From Chitinophagaceae bacterium (lineage in GTDB: Bacteria > Bacteroidota > Bacteroidia > Chitinophagales > Chitinophagaceae), in contig CANGIT010000002.1 in NCBI GenBank assembly GCA_947454155.1, positions 124,001-188,000 of the forward strand: a DNA stretch of 64,000 nucleotides, written 5' to 3'. A program made the position numbers and the translations under genes. Shown here piece by piece: positions 1-8,673 of this stretch. The notes under the pieces are model-generated. The model saw only the letters and a program-made list of their open reading frames with translations, searched no databases and was not told the origin of the DNA. Position 1 is the stretch's first letter, and every line of letters starts with the position of its first letter.

Positions 1-712
1 GTGTGATCATGTTTTCATCAAGGTCAAAACTCACCCTCAGTTTATCTACTTTCTTCGCATTGCTGGTTTCTTTTACAGAGCCATTGTTTTTGATGTTTAA
101 CCCTGCAATATTGAAATTGGAAACATGCAATGTAGAACCGATGTTGATGGTGTTTTCTCTGTCTTTTATTTTTTCTACAGATGAGTCATAATCTTTTTTC
201 AGTTTGTCGCGTTGATGGGAAAGGTCTTTGTTTTCTTCTGTCAATACAGTGTTTTTGCCTTCCAGAACTGCGATTTGCTTTTTGTACCCTTCAATGTCGT
301 TATTTAAATCGGCAATCAGGTTTTTGGCTTCAGTAAGCTCTGTTTGTGTAGCATTGATTTTTGATAGCAACTGACGGATTCTGACCTGCTTGTTTTGTAT
401 TTCTTTGTCTTTGGCAGTGATGGCACTGTCTTTTTTGGCATTGGATGTTTTGATCACATCGAACCTGATGGTGGCATCGGCCAGTTCTTTTTGCAATTCG
501 TCTCTTTGCGCAGATGTAGAGGAAATTGTACTGTCTTTTTCCTGTATGATCTCTCTCGTTTTGTTTTTATCCCAAATGATATATCCCCATGTACCCAACA
601 ATGAGAGAATGAGTGCAACTGTTAATACGTCTTTTACAGTTGATTTTTTTTTGTTGGGGGTAGGATTGTCTTGTGGTGCGGAGGTAGAACCTTTGGTTAA
701 TTCGATTGACAT
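1..712 (-). CDS. Partial membrane-anchored coiled-coil protein (runs off window start)
   Basis: The minus strand is open from an ATG at 712 to the window edge, giving 237 residues with no stop, so the gene is truncated by the window. Reading it shows a short polar cytoplasmic N-terminus, one membrane segment at about residues 27-47 ending in TWGYIIW, a long Lys/Glu/Asp-rich coiled coil at about 50-185, and the beginning of a beta-rich domain (LRVSFDLDEN at 225-234). The layout matches the complete protein at 40607-41536, whose membrane segment also ends in TWGY. A TAnnTTTG element lies at 739-746 on the same strand, and holA diverges on the other side. The function is unknown; the shape suggests a periplasmic coiled-coil tether or cell-envelope scaffold, which is inference. 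Confidence 0.8.
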   Translation of the reverse strand, partial: MSIELTKGSTSAPQDNPTPNKKKSTVKDVLTVALILSLLGTWGYIIWDKNKTREIIQEKDSTISSTSAQRDELQKELADATIRFDVIKTSNAKKDSAITAKDKEIQNKQVRIRQLLSKINATQTELTEAKNLIADLNNDIEGYKKQIAVLEGKNTVLTEENKDLSHQRDKLKKDYDSSVEKIKDRENTINIGSTLHVSNFNIAGLNIKNNGSVKETSNAKKVDKLRVSFDLDENMIT

Positions 713-738
713 AACTGTGTTTTTAATTAATTGCGTTA

Positions 739-746
739 CAAAAATA
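739..746 (-). promoter_or_regulatory. Bacteroidota -7 element for the partial coiled-coil gene
   Basis: On the minus strand this reads TATTTTTG, a perfect match to TAnnTTTG, 26 nt upstream of the ATG at 712. No TTG was seen at the usual 17-23 nt upstream distance, so only the -7 half is supported. Confidence 0.5.
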
Positions 747-877
747 GGGGGGATGGTCTTTGTATAGGAATCTAGCAGATTCTTGATTGCCAAAATTGTG
801 CCACTTTTAACTTGCCGAATACGTTATTAATTTGTTTCGGCCGAAAGTATTAGCTTGCGCATTGAAATTCAAACTGC

Positions 878-1879
878 ATGTCGGTAGAATCTTTAATAGG
901 AATGTGGAAAAAAGGGCAGTTCAAGCCCTTGACCCTCTTGCACGGAGAGGAAGATTATTTCATCGACCAGGCCGTGGATTATGCCGAGCATCATATACTC
1001 ACACCGGAAGAATCATCTTTTAACCTGACCGTTTTTTACGGAAAAGATGCCGAATGGGCAAGTGTGATCAATGCCTGCAGACGATATCCGATGTTTGCAG
1101 AAAAGCAGGTGGTGCTTCTCAAAGAAGCACAAACCATGAAAGACCTCGATAAGCTTGAGCCTTATTTTGAGGCGCCGCTTGCTTCTACTATTTTCATCAT
1201 CGCCCACAAAGGGAAGACGCTCGATAAGCGATCAAAGCTGACCAAAATATTGATTAAAAACGGCCAGGAGTTGAAAGCCGATAAGGTTTCTGAATATAAG
1301 ATCCGCGAGTGGATAATGGACTATGCAAAAAAAAACGGACTGGCTATTTCATCTAAGGCACTACAGCTTTTTTATGATCATGTGGGCAATGACCTAAGCC
1401 GCATTGTGGGTGAAATTGAAAAACTGAAACTAAACCTTAATCCAGGTGAGGAAATAACTGAAGACGCCATCGAGAAGTATATCGGCATCAGCAAGGAGTA
1501 CAATATCTTCGAATTGCAAACAGCTATCGTCAACAGAAACTTGGCCGCCGCCATCAAAATCATCAATTACTTCGAGGCCAATCCCAAAGCGGCTCCACTG
1601 CAGGCGGCATTGCCCGCATTGTATAGTTTTTACAGCAAAGTACACACGGCATTTGGTGTCAGCGACCGTTCGGATGCAGCCATGAGAGCCATGTTTTACA
1701 ATAGTGGCCCGGCTGTTGAACAAGCCCGAATGATGATGCGCAATTACGGACTTCAAGGCGTTGAAAAAATGATACTCTTACTGAATCATTATAATCTGAA
1801 AGGAGTGGGAGTAGGCGACACCGGTACGGAGCACGCCAGTTTGCTGAAAGAGATGGTGGTAAAAATGATGATGTCGTAA
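878..1879 (+). CDS. holA: DNA polymerase III subunit delta
   Basis: The 333-residue protein is the clamp-loader delta subunit, which opens the beta sliding clamp during replication. The N-terminus has the family signature LLHGEEDYFIDQAV at about residues 20-33, followed by the degenerate AAA+ fold without a functional Walker A, a middle region with the SKALQLFYDHVGNDLSRIV motif and an all-helical C-terminal collar domain. Length is normal for HolA. The ATG at 878 places this motif where it is expected. A near-consensus promoter (TTTG at 831-834, TAGCTTGC at 851-858) precedes it. It is divergent from the gene ending at 1 and convergent with ribF, with 22 bp between the stops. Confidence 0.93.
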   Translation: MSVESLIGMWKKGQFKPLTLLHGEEDYFIDQAVDYAEHHILTPEESSFNLTVFYGKDAEWASVINACRRYPMFAEKQVVLLKEAQTMKDLDKLEPYFEAPLASTIFIIAHKGKTLDKRSKLTKILIKNGQELKADKVSEYKIREWIMDYAKKNGLAISSKALQLFYDHVGNDLSRIVGEIEKLKLNLNPGEEITEDAIEKYIGISKEYNIFELQTAIVNRNLAAAIKIINYFEANPKAAPLQAALPALYSFYSKVHTAFGVSDRSDAAMRAMFYNSGPAVEQARMMMRNYGLQGVEKMILLLNHYNLKGVGVGDTGTEHASLLKEMVVKMMMS

Positions 1880-1901
1880 CCTATAGCTTAGCGGTTATAA
1901 A

Positions 1902-2840
1902 TTATTTGTCTGCTAACATCAACAAGGCATTTGTGCGGTCTTGATGCAGCTGAGCCTGCAAAGCTTCGATGCCTTCAAATTTAATTTCCTCTCTGATTTT
2001 GTTGACCAGATGTACACGCAATGTCTTTCCATATAAGTCATCATTGAAATCAAAAAGATGGACTTCGATAGTTGACTTTACACCTTGAAACGTAGGGCGG
2101 TAGCCTATGTTCATCATGCCTTTATAGCTGATCACTTCTTCTTCGATGCCAACAGTCACTGCATATACGCCATTGCCGGGAATCAGCTTATCTTCATTTA
2201 CAGGTTCAAGATTGGCCGTAGGAAAACCAAGCCATCGGCCTTTTTTTTCTCCATGGGCAACAGTGCCTGAAAAAAAATAGGAATACCCCAGCAGTTCCGA
2301 AGCCGCAACGGCATCGCCTTCTTGCAAGAGGTGTCGTATGCGTGTACTGCTGATGCTGATGTTTTGTAAAATATGCTCAGGAATTTCAATTAATTTATAA
2401 TGGTGGCTGTAAGATAAATTTTGCAACAATCTTATGTCGCCAGTCCTGTTCTTGCCAAAGCGATGATCGTAACCAATGATGATGCTGTGTGGTTTGAACT
2501 TCTTTACCAGGAAATCTGTGATGTAGGCCGAGGCTTCCATTTCGGCAAAGGCAGGCGAAAAAGGAATGATGACCAAATGCGCTATGCCGGCTTTTTCAAA
2601 CAGTTCAATTTTTTCGCTAAGGGTGTTCAATAGCTGAATTTTATATTGATCTTGTTGAACGACCATTTTGGGGTGAGGAAAAAAAGTAATCACCACCGCG
2701 GTGCCATTTACATGTTTAGCCACTGCAGTCAATTGTTGAAGGATTTGCAGATGACCTTTGTGTACGCCATCAAAAGCACCAATGGTGATGACGGCATTTT
2801 GAAATTCGGGCAGATGGTCGGTGTCGTTGTGTATTTCCAT
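1902..2840 (-). CDS. ribF: Bifunctional riboflavin kinase/FAD synthetase
   Basis: This enzyme phosphorylates riboflavin to FMN and adenylates FMN to FAD. The N-terminal nucleotidyltransferase domain shows GAFDGVHKGH at residues 21-30 and the ISSTRIRHLL motif; the C-terminal flavokinase domain shows GRWLGFPTANL near residue 200 and NGVYAV after it. I use the ATG at 2840 (312 residues), which puts the GxFDGVHxGH motif at the usual distance. A longer in-frame reading to 2897 would add 19 hydrophobic residues that do not fit the family and would cover the purM promoter region. ribF is divergent from purM, whose start is 85 bp away. Confidence 0.93.
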   Translation of the reverse strand: MEIHNDTDHLPEFQNAVITIGAFDGVHKGHLQILQQLTAVAKHVNGTAVVITFFPHPKMVVQQDQYKIQLLNTLSEKIELFEKAGIAHLVIIPFSPAFAEMEASAYITDFLVKKFKPHSIIIGYDHRFGKNRTGDIRLLQNLSYSHHYKLIEIPEHILQNISISSTRIRHLLQEGDAVAASELLGYSYFFSGTVAHGEKKGRWLGFPTANLEPVNEDKLIPGNGVYAVTVGIEEEVISYKGMMNIGYRPTFQGVKSTIEVHLFDFNDDLYGKTLRVHLVNKIREEIKFEGIEALQAQLHQDRTNALLMLADK

Positions 2841-2900
2841 TATAAACAGAAGTGTAAAACTAATTGATAATTTATAAATGGTAATTTGACTTTTCAAAAT

Positions 2901-2908
2901 TAGCTTTG
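2901..2908 (+). promoter_or_regulatory. -7 element of purM
   Basis: TAGCTTTG matches TAnnTTTG exactly and lies 16 nt before the purM ATG, so the mRNA leader would be only about 10-12 nt long. A TTTG at 885-888 of this kilobase (2885-2888) is closer than the usual -33 spacing. Confidence 0.5.
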
Positions 2909-2924
2909 CCTAACAATTATTTCC

Positions 2925-4103
2925 ATGAGCCTTTACAGTAAAAGAGGCGTTTCAGCACATAAAGAAGACGTGTTGGCTGCCACAGAAAAATTAGACAAGG
3001 GACTTTTTCCCAACGCATTTTGTAAAATATACCCCGATTATCTTGGTAATGACCCTGATTGGATCAATGTGATGCATGCCGATGGAGCTGGTACCAAAAG
3101 TATTTTGGCCTACCTCTATTGGAAAGAAACCGGCGACCTGTCGGTCTGGAAAGGTATCGCTCAGGATGCGATTGTGATGAACCTGGATGATCTGCTCTGT
3201 GTGGGCATACACGATAATATTGTTTTCAACTCCACCATCGACCGTAATAAACATTTGATACCAGGCAGTGTGTTGGATGCTGTCATCAATGGGTCTCAGT
3301 CTTTTTTTGACCTCATGAAAAAACATGGCATTCATATTCACTACCTGGGAGGCGAAACCGCCGATGTGGGCGATGTGGTAAGAACTATTGCCGTAAATGG
3401 CACCATGACCTGCCGTTGGCCTCAGTCGAAAGTGATTTCCAATGATAAAATTAAACCCGGTGATGTGATTGTTGGATTGGCCAGCTTTGGTCAGTCGTCT
3501 TATGAAACGGAATACAACAGCGGTATTGGCAGTAATGGTCTCACCTCTGCCCGTCATGATTCTCTCAGTAAATACTATGCTACTCACTTTTCCGAAAGTT
3601 ATGATCCTGCATTGCCCGATGAGGTGGTGTATATCGGAAAAGACCGCCTTACCGATAAAGTTAAAGTAGATTATAATGGCATACAGGAAATTGAAATTGG
3701 CCAACTGCTTTTAAGCCCAACCAGAACATTTGCTCCGGTTCTGCTCGCCATGCTTTCCGGCCATTTTGAAAAAATACACGGATTGGTACATTGCAGCGGA
3801 GGCGGACAAACAAAATGTATCAAATACATGCCCGGCAATTTCAAAATTGTCAAGGACAACCTTTTTTCTCCGCCCGAAATTTTCCAAATCATCCAGCGCA
3901 ATAGTGGAAGCTCAAATCGCGAGATGTATGAGGTGTTCAACATGGGTTGCAGAATTGAGATTTATTGCGATGCTGCAGATGCGCAGGATTTGATAGCGGT
4001 GGCCAATTCATTTAATATTGATGCCCGAGTGATAGGAAAAGTGGAGCAGGATGTTAAAAAATCGGTAGAGATTGTTTTGGCCGATGAACGAATTGTTTAT
4101 TAA
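2925..4103 (+). CDS. purM: Phosphoribosylformylglycinamidine cyclo-ligase (AIR synthase)
   Basis: PurM converts FGAM plus ATP to AIR, the fifth step of purine synthesis. The 392-residue protein has the family features: HADGAGTKS near residues 51-59, the DLLCVGI segment, and GGETADVGD near residue 143, which belong to the ATP-binding PurM fold. It is longer than the roughly 345-residue E. coli enzyme, and many Bacteroidota PurM proteins are of this longer kind. The ATG at 2925 follows a -7 promoter element at 2901-2908. ftsE starts 57 bp downstream, with its own promoter lying over the purM 3' end. An AIR synthase-related paralogue without purine function cannot be excluded but is less likely. 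Confidence 0.85.
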   Translation: MSLYSKRGVSAHKEDVLAATEKLDKGLFPNAFCKIYPDYLGNDPDWINVMHADGAGTKSILAYLYWKETGDLSVWKGIAQDAIVMNLDDLLCVGIHDNIVFNSTIDRNKHLIPGSVLDAVINGSQSFFDLMKKHGIHIHYLGGETADVGDVVRTIAVNGTMTCRWPQSKVISNDKIKPGDVIVGLASFGQSSYETEYNSGIGSNGLTSARHDSLSKYYATHFSESYDPALPDEVVYIGKDRLTDKVKVDYNGIQEIEIGQLLLSPTRTFAPVLLAMLSGHFEKIHGLVHCSGGGQTKCIKYMPGNFKIVKDNLFSPPEIFQIIQRNSGSSNREMYEVFNMGCRIEIYCDAADAQDLIAVANSFNIDARVIGKVEQDVKKSVEIVLADERIVY

Positions 4104-4123
4104 GGCTTCATCCTTTACTTTTG
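4093..4123 (+). promoter_or_regulatory. Full Bacteroidota promoter for ftsE
   Basis: TTG at 4093-4095 is followed 20 nt later by TACTTTTG at 4116-4123. Both boxes and the spacing fit the TTG-N17-23-TAnnTTTG consensus. The upstream box lies inside the last codons of purM. The ftsE ATG is at 4161. Confidence 0.6.
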
Positions 4124-4160
4124 TAACCATTCGCATTTAAAAATACAAACCCCGGGAATT

Positions 4161-4847
4161 ATGTCACAATCCATCATCGCTTTAAAAAATGTAAATATTT
4201 ATCAGGGTGAAAGTAGAGTGCTTTCAGATGTAAATATCAATGTTGAAAAAGGCGAGTTCGTTTATTTGGTAGGTAAAACAGGAACCGGCAAAAGTAGTTT
4301 GTTGAAGACTTTATATGGCGACCTGCAATTAGTGGAAGGTGAAGGTTGGGTGGCTGGTCACAATCTGCAAGAAATCAACTGGAAAACAGTTCCTTTCTTG
4401 CGTCGCAACCTCGGCGTGGTGTTTCAAGATTTTCAATTGCTGACAGACCGCAATGTGAACGATAATCTCAAATTTGTGCTCAAAGCCACAGGTTGGAAAG
4501 ATGAGAAACTCATGGATGATAAGATTGCGGATGTGTTGAATAAAGTTAATTTGGCAACTAAAGGTTTCAAAATGCCTTTCGAGCTGAGTGGTGGTGAGCA
4601 ACAAAGGATCGATATAGCCCGAGCACTCCTCAATTCTCCCAAACTCATACTTGCTGATGAGCCTACCGGCAACCTCGATCCGGAAACCAGCGATGAAATC
4701 ATGCAGTTGCTGTTTCATATTTGCAGAGATTTCGATACCGCCATTGTGATGGCTACACACGATTATATGGTGATCAATAAATTCCCTGCCAGAACCATTA
4801 AAACGGAAGGCGGAAAAGTATGGGACAATGCTAGTATATCAGCCTGA
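4161..4847 (+). CDS. ftsE: Cell division ATP-binding protein FtsE
   Basis: This is the cytoplasmic ABC ATPase that works with the membrane protein FtsX to couple ATP hydrolysis to activation of peptidoglycan hydrolases at the division site. The 228 residues show Walker A GKTGTGKS at 38-45, Q-loop [10 protein letters not shown], signature LSGGEQQR near 140 and Walker B LILADEP near 162, with the short length and sequence style of FtsE rather than an importer ATPase. ftsX is not in this window. The 3' end overlaps the stop region of the convergent glycosyltransferase gene by 17 bp. A LolD-type assignment is the main alternative. Confidence 0.82.
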   Translation: MSQSIIALKNVNIYQGESRVLSDVNINVEKGEFVYLVGKTGTGKSSLLKTLYGDLQLVEGEGWVAGHNLQEINWKTVPFLRRNLGVVFQDFQLLTDRNVNDNLKFVLKATGWKDEKLMDDKIADVLNKVNLATKGFKMPFELSGGEQQRIDIARALLNSPKLILADEPTGNLDPETSDEIMQLLFHICRDFDTAIVMATHDYMVINKFPARTIKTEGGKVWDNASISA

Positions 4848-5952
4848 TTAATGCATCAACATTTTGCTCATTGTTGAATTTTGCATCCAACATCGCTTTT
4901 CGCTTTTGTATATCTGCTTCCTCAAAGGGGTGGTGAAAACATTGCAGAATTGACTGGCAGAAATCTGCCGCCGTTTCGGGATATTTCTCCATGACCTCCA
5001 AATCGCTCCCCATAACGCCTTTTGCATTGGTGATACAATGACGACCGATGAAAAGTGCGTGAACTAATTTTAGTTTGACTCCCGTATTATTGAAAGAAGG
5101 TAAAATGTTGATTTGCGCTTTCTTGATGAGGTCTTCCATTTCATGCTCCGAAGGATTGGCTACAATGCAGGTATGTGGAAGTTGGTGGGCCAACTCAACC
5201 AATTCGGGAGAGGGGTTTTTGCCCGCCACTACAAATGGTATGTTCAATTGGCTGAAAACCTCTTTCAGCAGCCATTTGGCCACATTTTCATTTTCGTTGA
5301 TGGAAAGATTGCCGTGATACATGCAAAAGTTGCCTTGTCCGGTTTCGCTGCGTAATTTTTGCCAGGGAACAAAAACTGGCACATAATGAACGGGATGATA
5401 GTTGAATTTGTCGGCAACGAATTGCTGGTCTTCTTTACTCACGGAAATGAAGCTCGCTTTGCCGGCCAAAGAGCGTTCGTAATTTTTTAAAAAGAAAGCT
5501 TCGGCTTTATAATACAGCTTACGAAACAGATTCTTTTCCTGTGATGCCAATCTGTTGTAATATTCAAATTCTACGTTATGGAGCCTCACAAAAACTTTTT
5601 TATTGGCCAGCGAGCCTTTGCTCAGCCAATAAGTGGTGTGGATGCCTTCCATTAAAATGGGGTGTTGGTCTGCCGATAAATTGACCAATAAACGATGCGC
5701 ACTTCTGGTATATACAATGTACGGCTTGAGCAGATGATGGATGGAAAATCCTGTTCTTTCGTAGTAGGTTACCGATTGGCAATATTTGTTTAATAATGGT
5801 TGTTTGCCTCTTTTGCTGGTAAAACAATGAAGGTGTATTTTGATGCCTTTCTCGTGCAGCGATTTTATTTTATAAAAGAGGTCCATGACGCCACCGAAGT
5901 CGGCAGGCCAGGGTACATCATGGGTGACAATATGTAGATGCTTATCGTTCAA
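4831..5952 (-). CDS. GT-B fold glycosyltransferase (family 4 type)
   Basis: The 373-residue protein starts HIVTHDVPWPADFGGVMDLF, the glycine-rich N-terminal loop of GT-B transferases, and carries the donor-binding region PSFNNTGVKLKLVHAL near residue 300. The acceptor is unknown; surface polysaccharide or lipid-linked sugar assembly is inferred. It follows the glycosyltransferase gene at 5942-7033 with an 11-bp overlap of its start and that gene's end, so the two are likely translationally coupled. Its end overlaps ftsE by 17 bp tail to tail. Confidence 0.8.
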   Translation of the reverse strand: MNDKHLHIVTHDVPWPADFGGVMDLFYKIKSLHEKGIKIHLHCFTSKRGKQPLLNKYCQSVTYYERTGFSIHHLLKPYIVYTRSAHRLLVNLSADQHPILMEGIHTTYWLSKGSLANKKVFVRLHNVEFEYYNRLASQEKNLFRKLYYKAEAFFLKNYERSLAGKASFISVSKEDQQFVADKFNYHPVHYVPVFVPWQKLRSETGQGNFCMYHGNLSINENENVAKWLLKEVFSQLNIPFVVAGKNPSPELVELAHQLPHTCIVANPSEHEMEDLIKKAQINILPSFNNTGVKLKLVHALFIGRHCITNAKGVMGSDLEVMEKYPETAADFCQSILQCFHHPFEEADIQKRKAMLDAKFNNEQNVDALIRLIY

Positions 5953-7033
5953 AAATAGTCTGATAGAATTTCAACAGTTTGATTTCTTCGTTTTGCCAGC
6001 ACCATTCCAATGCAGCCTGCTGACATTGCTGATGCAGTTTTTGCCATTCGGTATCGTTATTCAATAGCTCATTGAGGCGATCGGCAATGGTGTTGATGTC
6101 AGTATTATCAATCAAAACACTGACCTTGTGCAATTTGTTCATTTCCTCATAAACTGGATAATTGACACATAATTGTGGTGTTCCTGCATGGATATAATCA
6201 AAGAAACGGTTGGCCAGTGAGTAGTAGTTGCTTTTGGCTGATTTTTCAAACAGGGTGATGCCAATGCGAGCGGATTGTGTCAGTAGCCGCAAAGCGTCTG
6301 GTGCAACCATGCCTTTGAAAATGACTTTCTCTTCCAGTTGATGCGATTTTACCAGCGCTTTCGCTTGTTTCATGAAGTTGCCATCTCCGCAAATGATCAA
6401 CCGGGCATCCACTTTTTGCATGGCCGGTATCAATGTTTCAAAACAACGCCCTTCATTTACAGCGCCCTGATAAAGTATGAATTGTTCCCGCTGGCCAGAT
6501 GGATCATGTGTTCTCAGCCTGGAAATGCTTCTGATGACCTCATAGTTGACGTTGTACATGGCCTTGAATTCATCGGCAATGGGTTGATTCACCGTATAGC
6601 CCAACTTGAATCGAGGAACAGTTCTTTTTTCAATCCATTTCCAAATAGAGTGAATTCGTGGTCTCTCGGCAATTTCTTTCATTTCACAAAACAGTTCATG
6701 GGCGTCATATATACGCGGTATGCGTTTGATGGCTGTAACAAAAAAAACGGGCAGAATGGTATCTAGGTCGATGGCACAGATGCCGTTGGCAGGATTCAAC
6801 AGTAGCCAAAAGAATAAGCGGATGTTATATTCTGCATAGAACCCCAATCCTTTGTCGAAAAAACATCGGATTCTTTTTTGAATAAATGTACTGTGCTGAA
6901 GTGGGGGGGAGCTGGGGCGATGGCGTCCAACCAGCATCACCTTGTAACCCGATCGGGCCAGCGAATCGCAGATGCGGAACATGCGCTGGTCGTAGTTAAG
7001 GTCGTTCGTGACGGTAAAGATGAGTGTGGTCAA
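5942..7033 (-). CDS. Glycosyltransferase (GT4-like)
   Basis: The 363-residue protein has a GT-B pattern: an N-terminal domain opening with TNDLNYDQRMFRICDSL, the linker region FILYQGAVNEGRCFETLI typical of GT4 proteins, and a C-terminal donor site with HAGTPQLCVNYPVYEEMN. It contains no membrane-spanning segments strong enough to call. It sits between an oxidoreductase gene (14 bp upstream) and another glycosyltransferase (11-bp overlap), making a three-gene minus-strand operon for glycan synthesis. The sugar donor and acceptor cannot be named from sequence. Confidence 0.82.
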   Translation of the reverse strand: MTTLIFTVTNDLNYDQRMFRICDSLARSGYKVMLVGRHRPSSPPLQHSTFIQKRIRCFFDKGLGFYAEYNIRLFFWLLLNPANGICAIDLDTILPVFFVTAIKRIPRIYDAHELFCEMKEIAERPRIHSIWKWIEKRTVPRFKLGYTVNQPIADEFKAMYNVNYEVIRSISRLRTHDPSGQREQFILYQGAVNEGRCFETLIPAMQKVDARLIICGDGNFMKQAKALVKSHQLEEKVIFKGMVAPDALRLLTQSARIGITLFEKSAKSNYYSLANRFFDYIHAGTPQLCVNYPVYEEMNKLHKVSVLIDNTDINTIADRLNELLNNDTEWQKLHQQCQQAALEWCWQNEEIKLLKFYQTIFER

Positions 7034-7047
7034 TGCTGCGATATGAT

Positions 7048-8061
7048 TTAGGAAAGATTGGATTGTTGGTAGATGGACTCAATAATGGCCACAGATTTTA
7101 TGCCGTCCTGAATGCCGGCCAGTTGATGCGACTCGTTGTTCAGCGCTTTTAGCAGATGGTCGTATACTTGATCGTGATTGCTCATGCTGCCCTGGTAAAA
7201 GCCATAATCATTGGCTTTGTTGCCCAAATTGGCGGGCATAACAATGGCCTCCTCCTCTGTTTGCTGGTATTCCAGTGTGTTAAGGTACTGCCCACCAATT
7301 TTAACGGTGCCCTTTTCCCCGAAAAGTGTTATGGATCCTTCCATGTTTTTTCTATAGGCGTTAGTGGTGTATTGTAATGTGCCAATTGCGCCATCCATCA
7401 TTTCAAAGACTACAATACCTGTGTCGTCGGTTTCAATGTAAGGATGATGAAAGTTTCTGGCAAGTGTTTGAACCGACTTCACATCACCCAAAAACCAATA
7501 CAGCAAGTCAATGAAATGGCTGAACTGGGTATATAATGCGCCGCCATCAAGTTGGAGAGAGCCTTTCCAGGTATTTTCGTAATAAGAAGCTGGCCGGTTC
7601 CAAAAGCAGTTGATTTGAAATGAGCTGATTTTGCCCAATTGATTTTGCCTGAGCATCTCTTTCACGGCCTCAACCGGAGGATTGAACCTGTTTTGTTTGA
7701 CGACAAAGACCTGTTTGTTGAAATCGCTGGCTGTTTTTTGAATATTGAGGGCATCCGACATATGGATACTCAGTGGTTTTTCAACGAGAACATGTTTGCC
7801 CGCTTGGAGGGAGCGAATGCTATGCGCTGCATGTAATCCGTTGGGGGAGCATATGACAGCAATGTCAGCCTCTAGCTCATTGGATAATAAAGATTCAATG
7901 TCGGTGTAAACTGCTGCTCCATATTTTAAACCGGTATCCATCGCTTTTTCACGCACAATGTCACAAACAGCCAACAACTGTCCCACGCGTGCGATTTGTT
8001 CGGCATGCCTTTGGGCGATTCGGCCACAACCAATAAGAACAAATTTGTGAGACATCAGCAT
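7048..8061 (-). CDS. Gfo/Idh/MocA family oxidoreductase (WlbA-like)
   Basis: This NAD(P)-dependent sugar oxidoreductase has the Rossmann glycine motif GCGRIAQRH near residue 12, the EKPLS motif of the family near residue 95, and the segment LDGGALYTQFSHFIDLLYW near residue 175 that resembles WlbA/WbpB, which oxidise UDP-N-acetylglucosaminuronate. The protein is 337 residues from the ATG at 8061; starting at the next Met (8055) would remove only two residues and fits the family as well. As the first gene of a cluster with two glycosyltransferases, a role in making an uncommon nucleotide sugar for a surface glycan is a reasonable inference. The exact substrate is not established. Confidence 0.8.
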   Translation of the reverse strand: MLMSHKFVLIGCGRIAQRHAEQIARVGQLLAVCDIVREKAMDTGLKYGAAVYTDIESLLSNELEADIAVICSPNGLHAAHSIRSLQAGKHVLVEKPLSIHMSDALNIQKTASDFNKQVFVVKQNRFNPPVEAVKEMLRQNQLGKISSFQINCFWNRPASYYENTWKGSLQLDGGALYTQFSHFIDLLYWFLGDVKSVQTLARNFHHPYIETDDTGIVVFEMMDGAIGTLQYTTNAYRKNMEGSITLFGEKGTVKIGGQYLNTLEYQQTEEEAIVMPANLGNKANDYGFYQGSMSNHDQVYDHLLKALNNESHQLAGIQDGIKSVAIIESIYQQSNLS

Positions 8062-8219
8062 GGAAGATTGTTGAATAATAAAGCAAAATCAAACTTCTGA
8101 TTCAGTCGGTAAACGGAAAAGCAGGCTTGTTTTATACAAATTTGAGCATTTATTATGTGATTTCGTGAGTGGCGATAAATATTTATTGTCGCTGGGTTAA
8201 ATTTTTCAGATGTATTTCC

Positions 8220-8227
8220 TACATTTG
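8220..8227 (+). promoter_or_regulatory. -7 element upstream of rpsO
   Basis: TACATTTG is a perfect TAnnTTTG match, 50 nt before the rpsO ATG. No TTG at the right upstream distance was seen. The roughly 45-nt leader could hold S15 autoregulatory structure, but I see no clear fold. Confidence 0.5.
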
Positions 8228-8277
8228 CACCCGATAAAAAAGATAATAAAACACAGCGTTTTAAAAAAAAATCAGCA

Positions 8278-8550
8278 ATGTCTCATTTAACAACAGAAAG
8301 AAAAATTACCATTTTTCAAACTTATGGCGGTAATGCCACCAATACCGGATCAATCGAAGGTCAGGTAGCCATGCTCACAGAGCGCATCAACCACATTTCC
8401 AACCACCTGAAAGTCAACAAAAAAGACTTCTCTTCACAAAGAGGATTGATGATGATGGTAGGTAAACGCAAGCGTTTGCTTACTTACCTCAGCAAGCATG
8501 ACCTTTCTGGTTACAGATCATTGATCGAGAAATTGGGTCTCCGTAAATAA
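8278..8550 (+). CDS. rpsO: 30S ribosomal protein S15
   Basis: The 90-residue protein binds 16S rRNA in the central domain of the small subunit. It has the family hallmarks TGSIEGQVAMLTERINHISNHL at about 24-45, followed by KDFSSQRGLMMMVGKRKRLLTYL. The length is normal. It is followed by pnp 123 bp downstream, the widely conserved rpsO-pnp order that allows co-transcription. Confidence 0.97.
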   Translation: MSHLTTERKITIFQTYGGNATNTGSIEGQVAMLTERINHISNHLKVNKKDFSSQRGLMMMVGKRKRLLTYLSKHDLSGYRSLIEKLGLRK

Positions 8551-8673
8551 AATTATTTTTCATCAAGTCATTAGAATAATTCCCAACTGTATATGCTGTT
8601 GGGATTTATTCTTTATACCTGATGTATTGCTCACTCCTGCCTGGCTTGTGCCAAGTGGGAAAAAATCACATAT

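Noticed and set aside
3..767. Three plus-strand reading frames (starting at 3, 390 and 395) that look like short proteins
   Set aside because: They are antisense to the open minus-strand coiled-coil frame, which has the expected composition and a promoter; their Phe/Ser/Leu-rich readings are typical shadow translations.
2991..3704. 237-codon minus-strand frame inside purM
   Set aside because: Shadow of the conserved purM frame.
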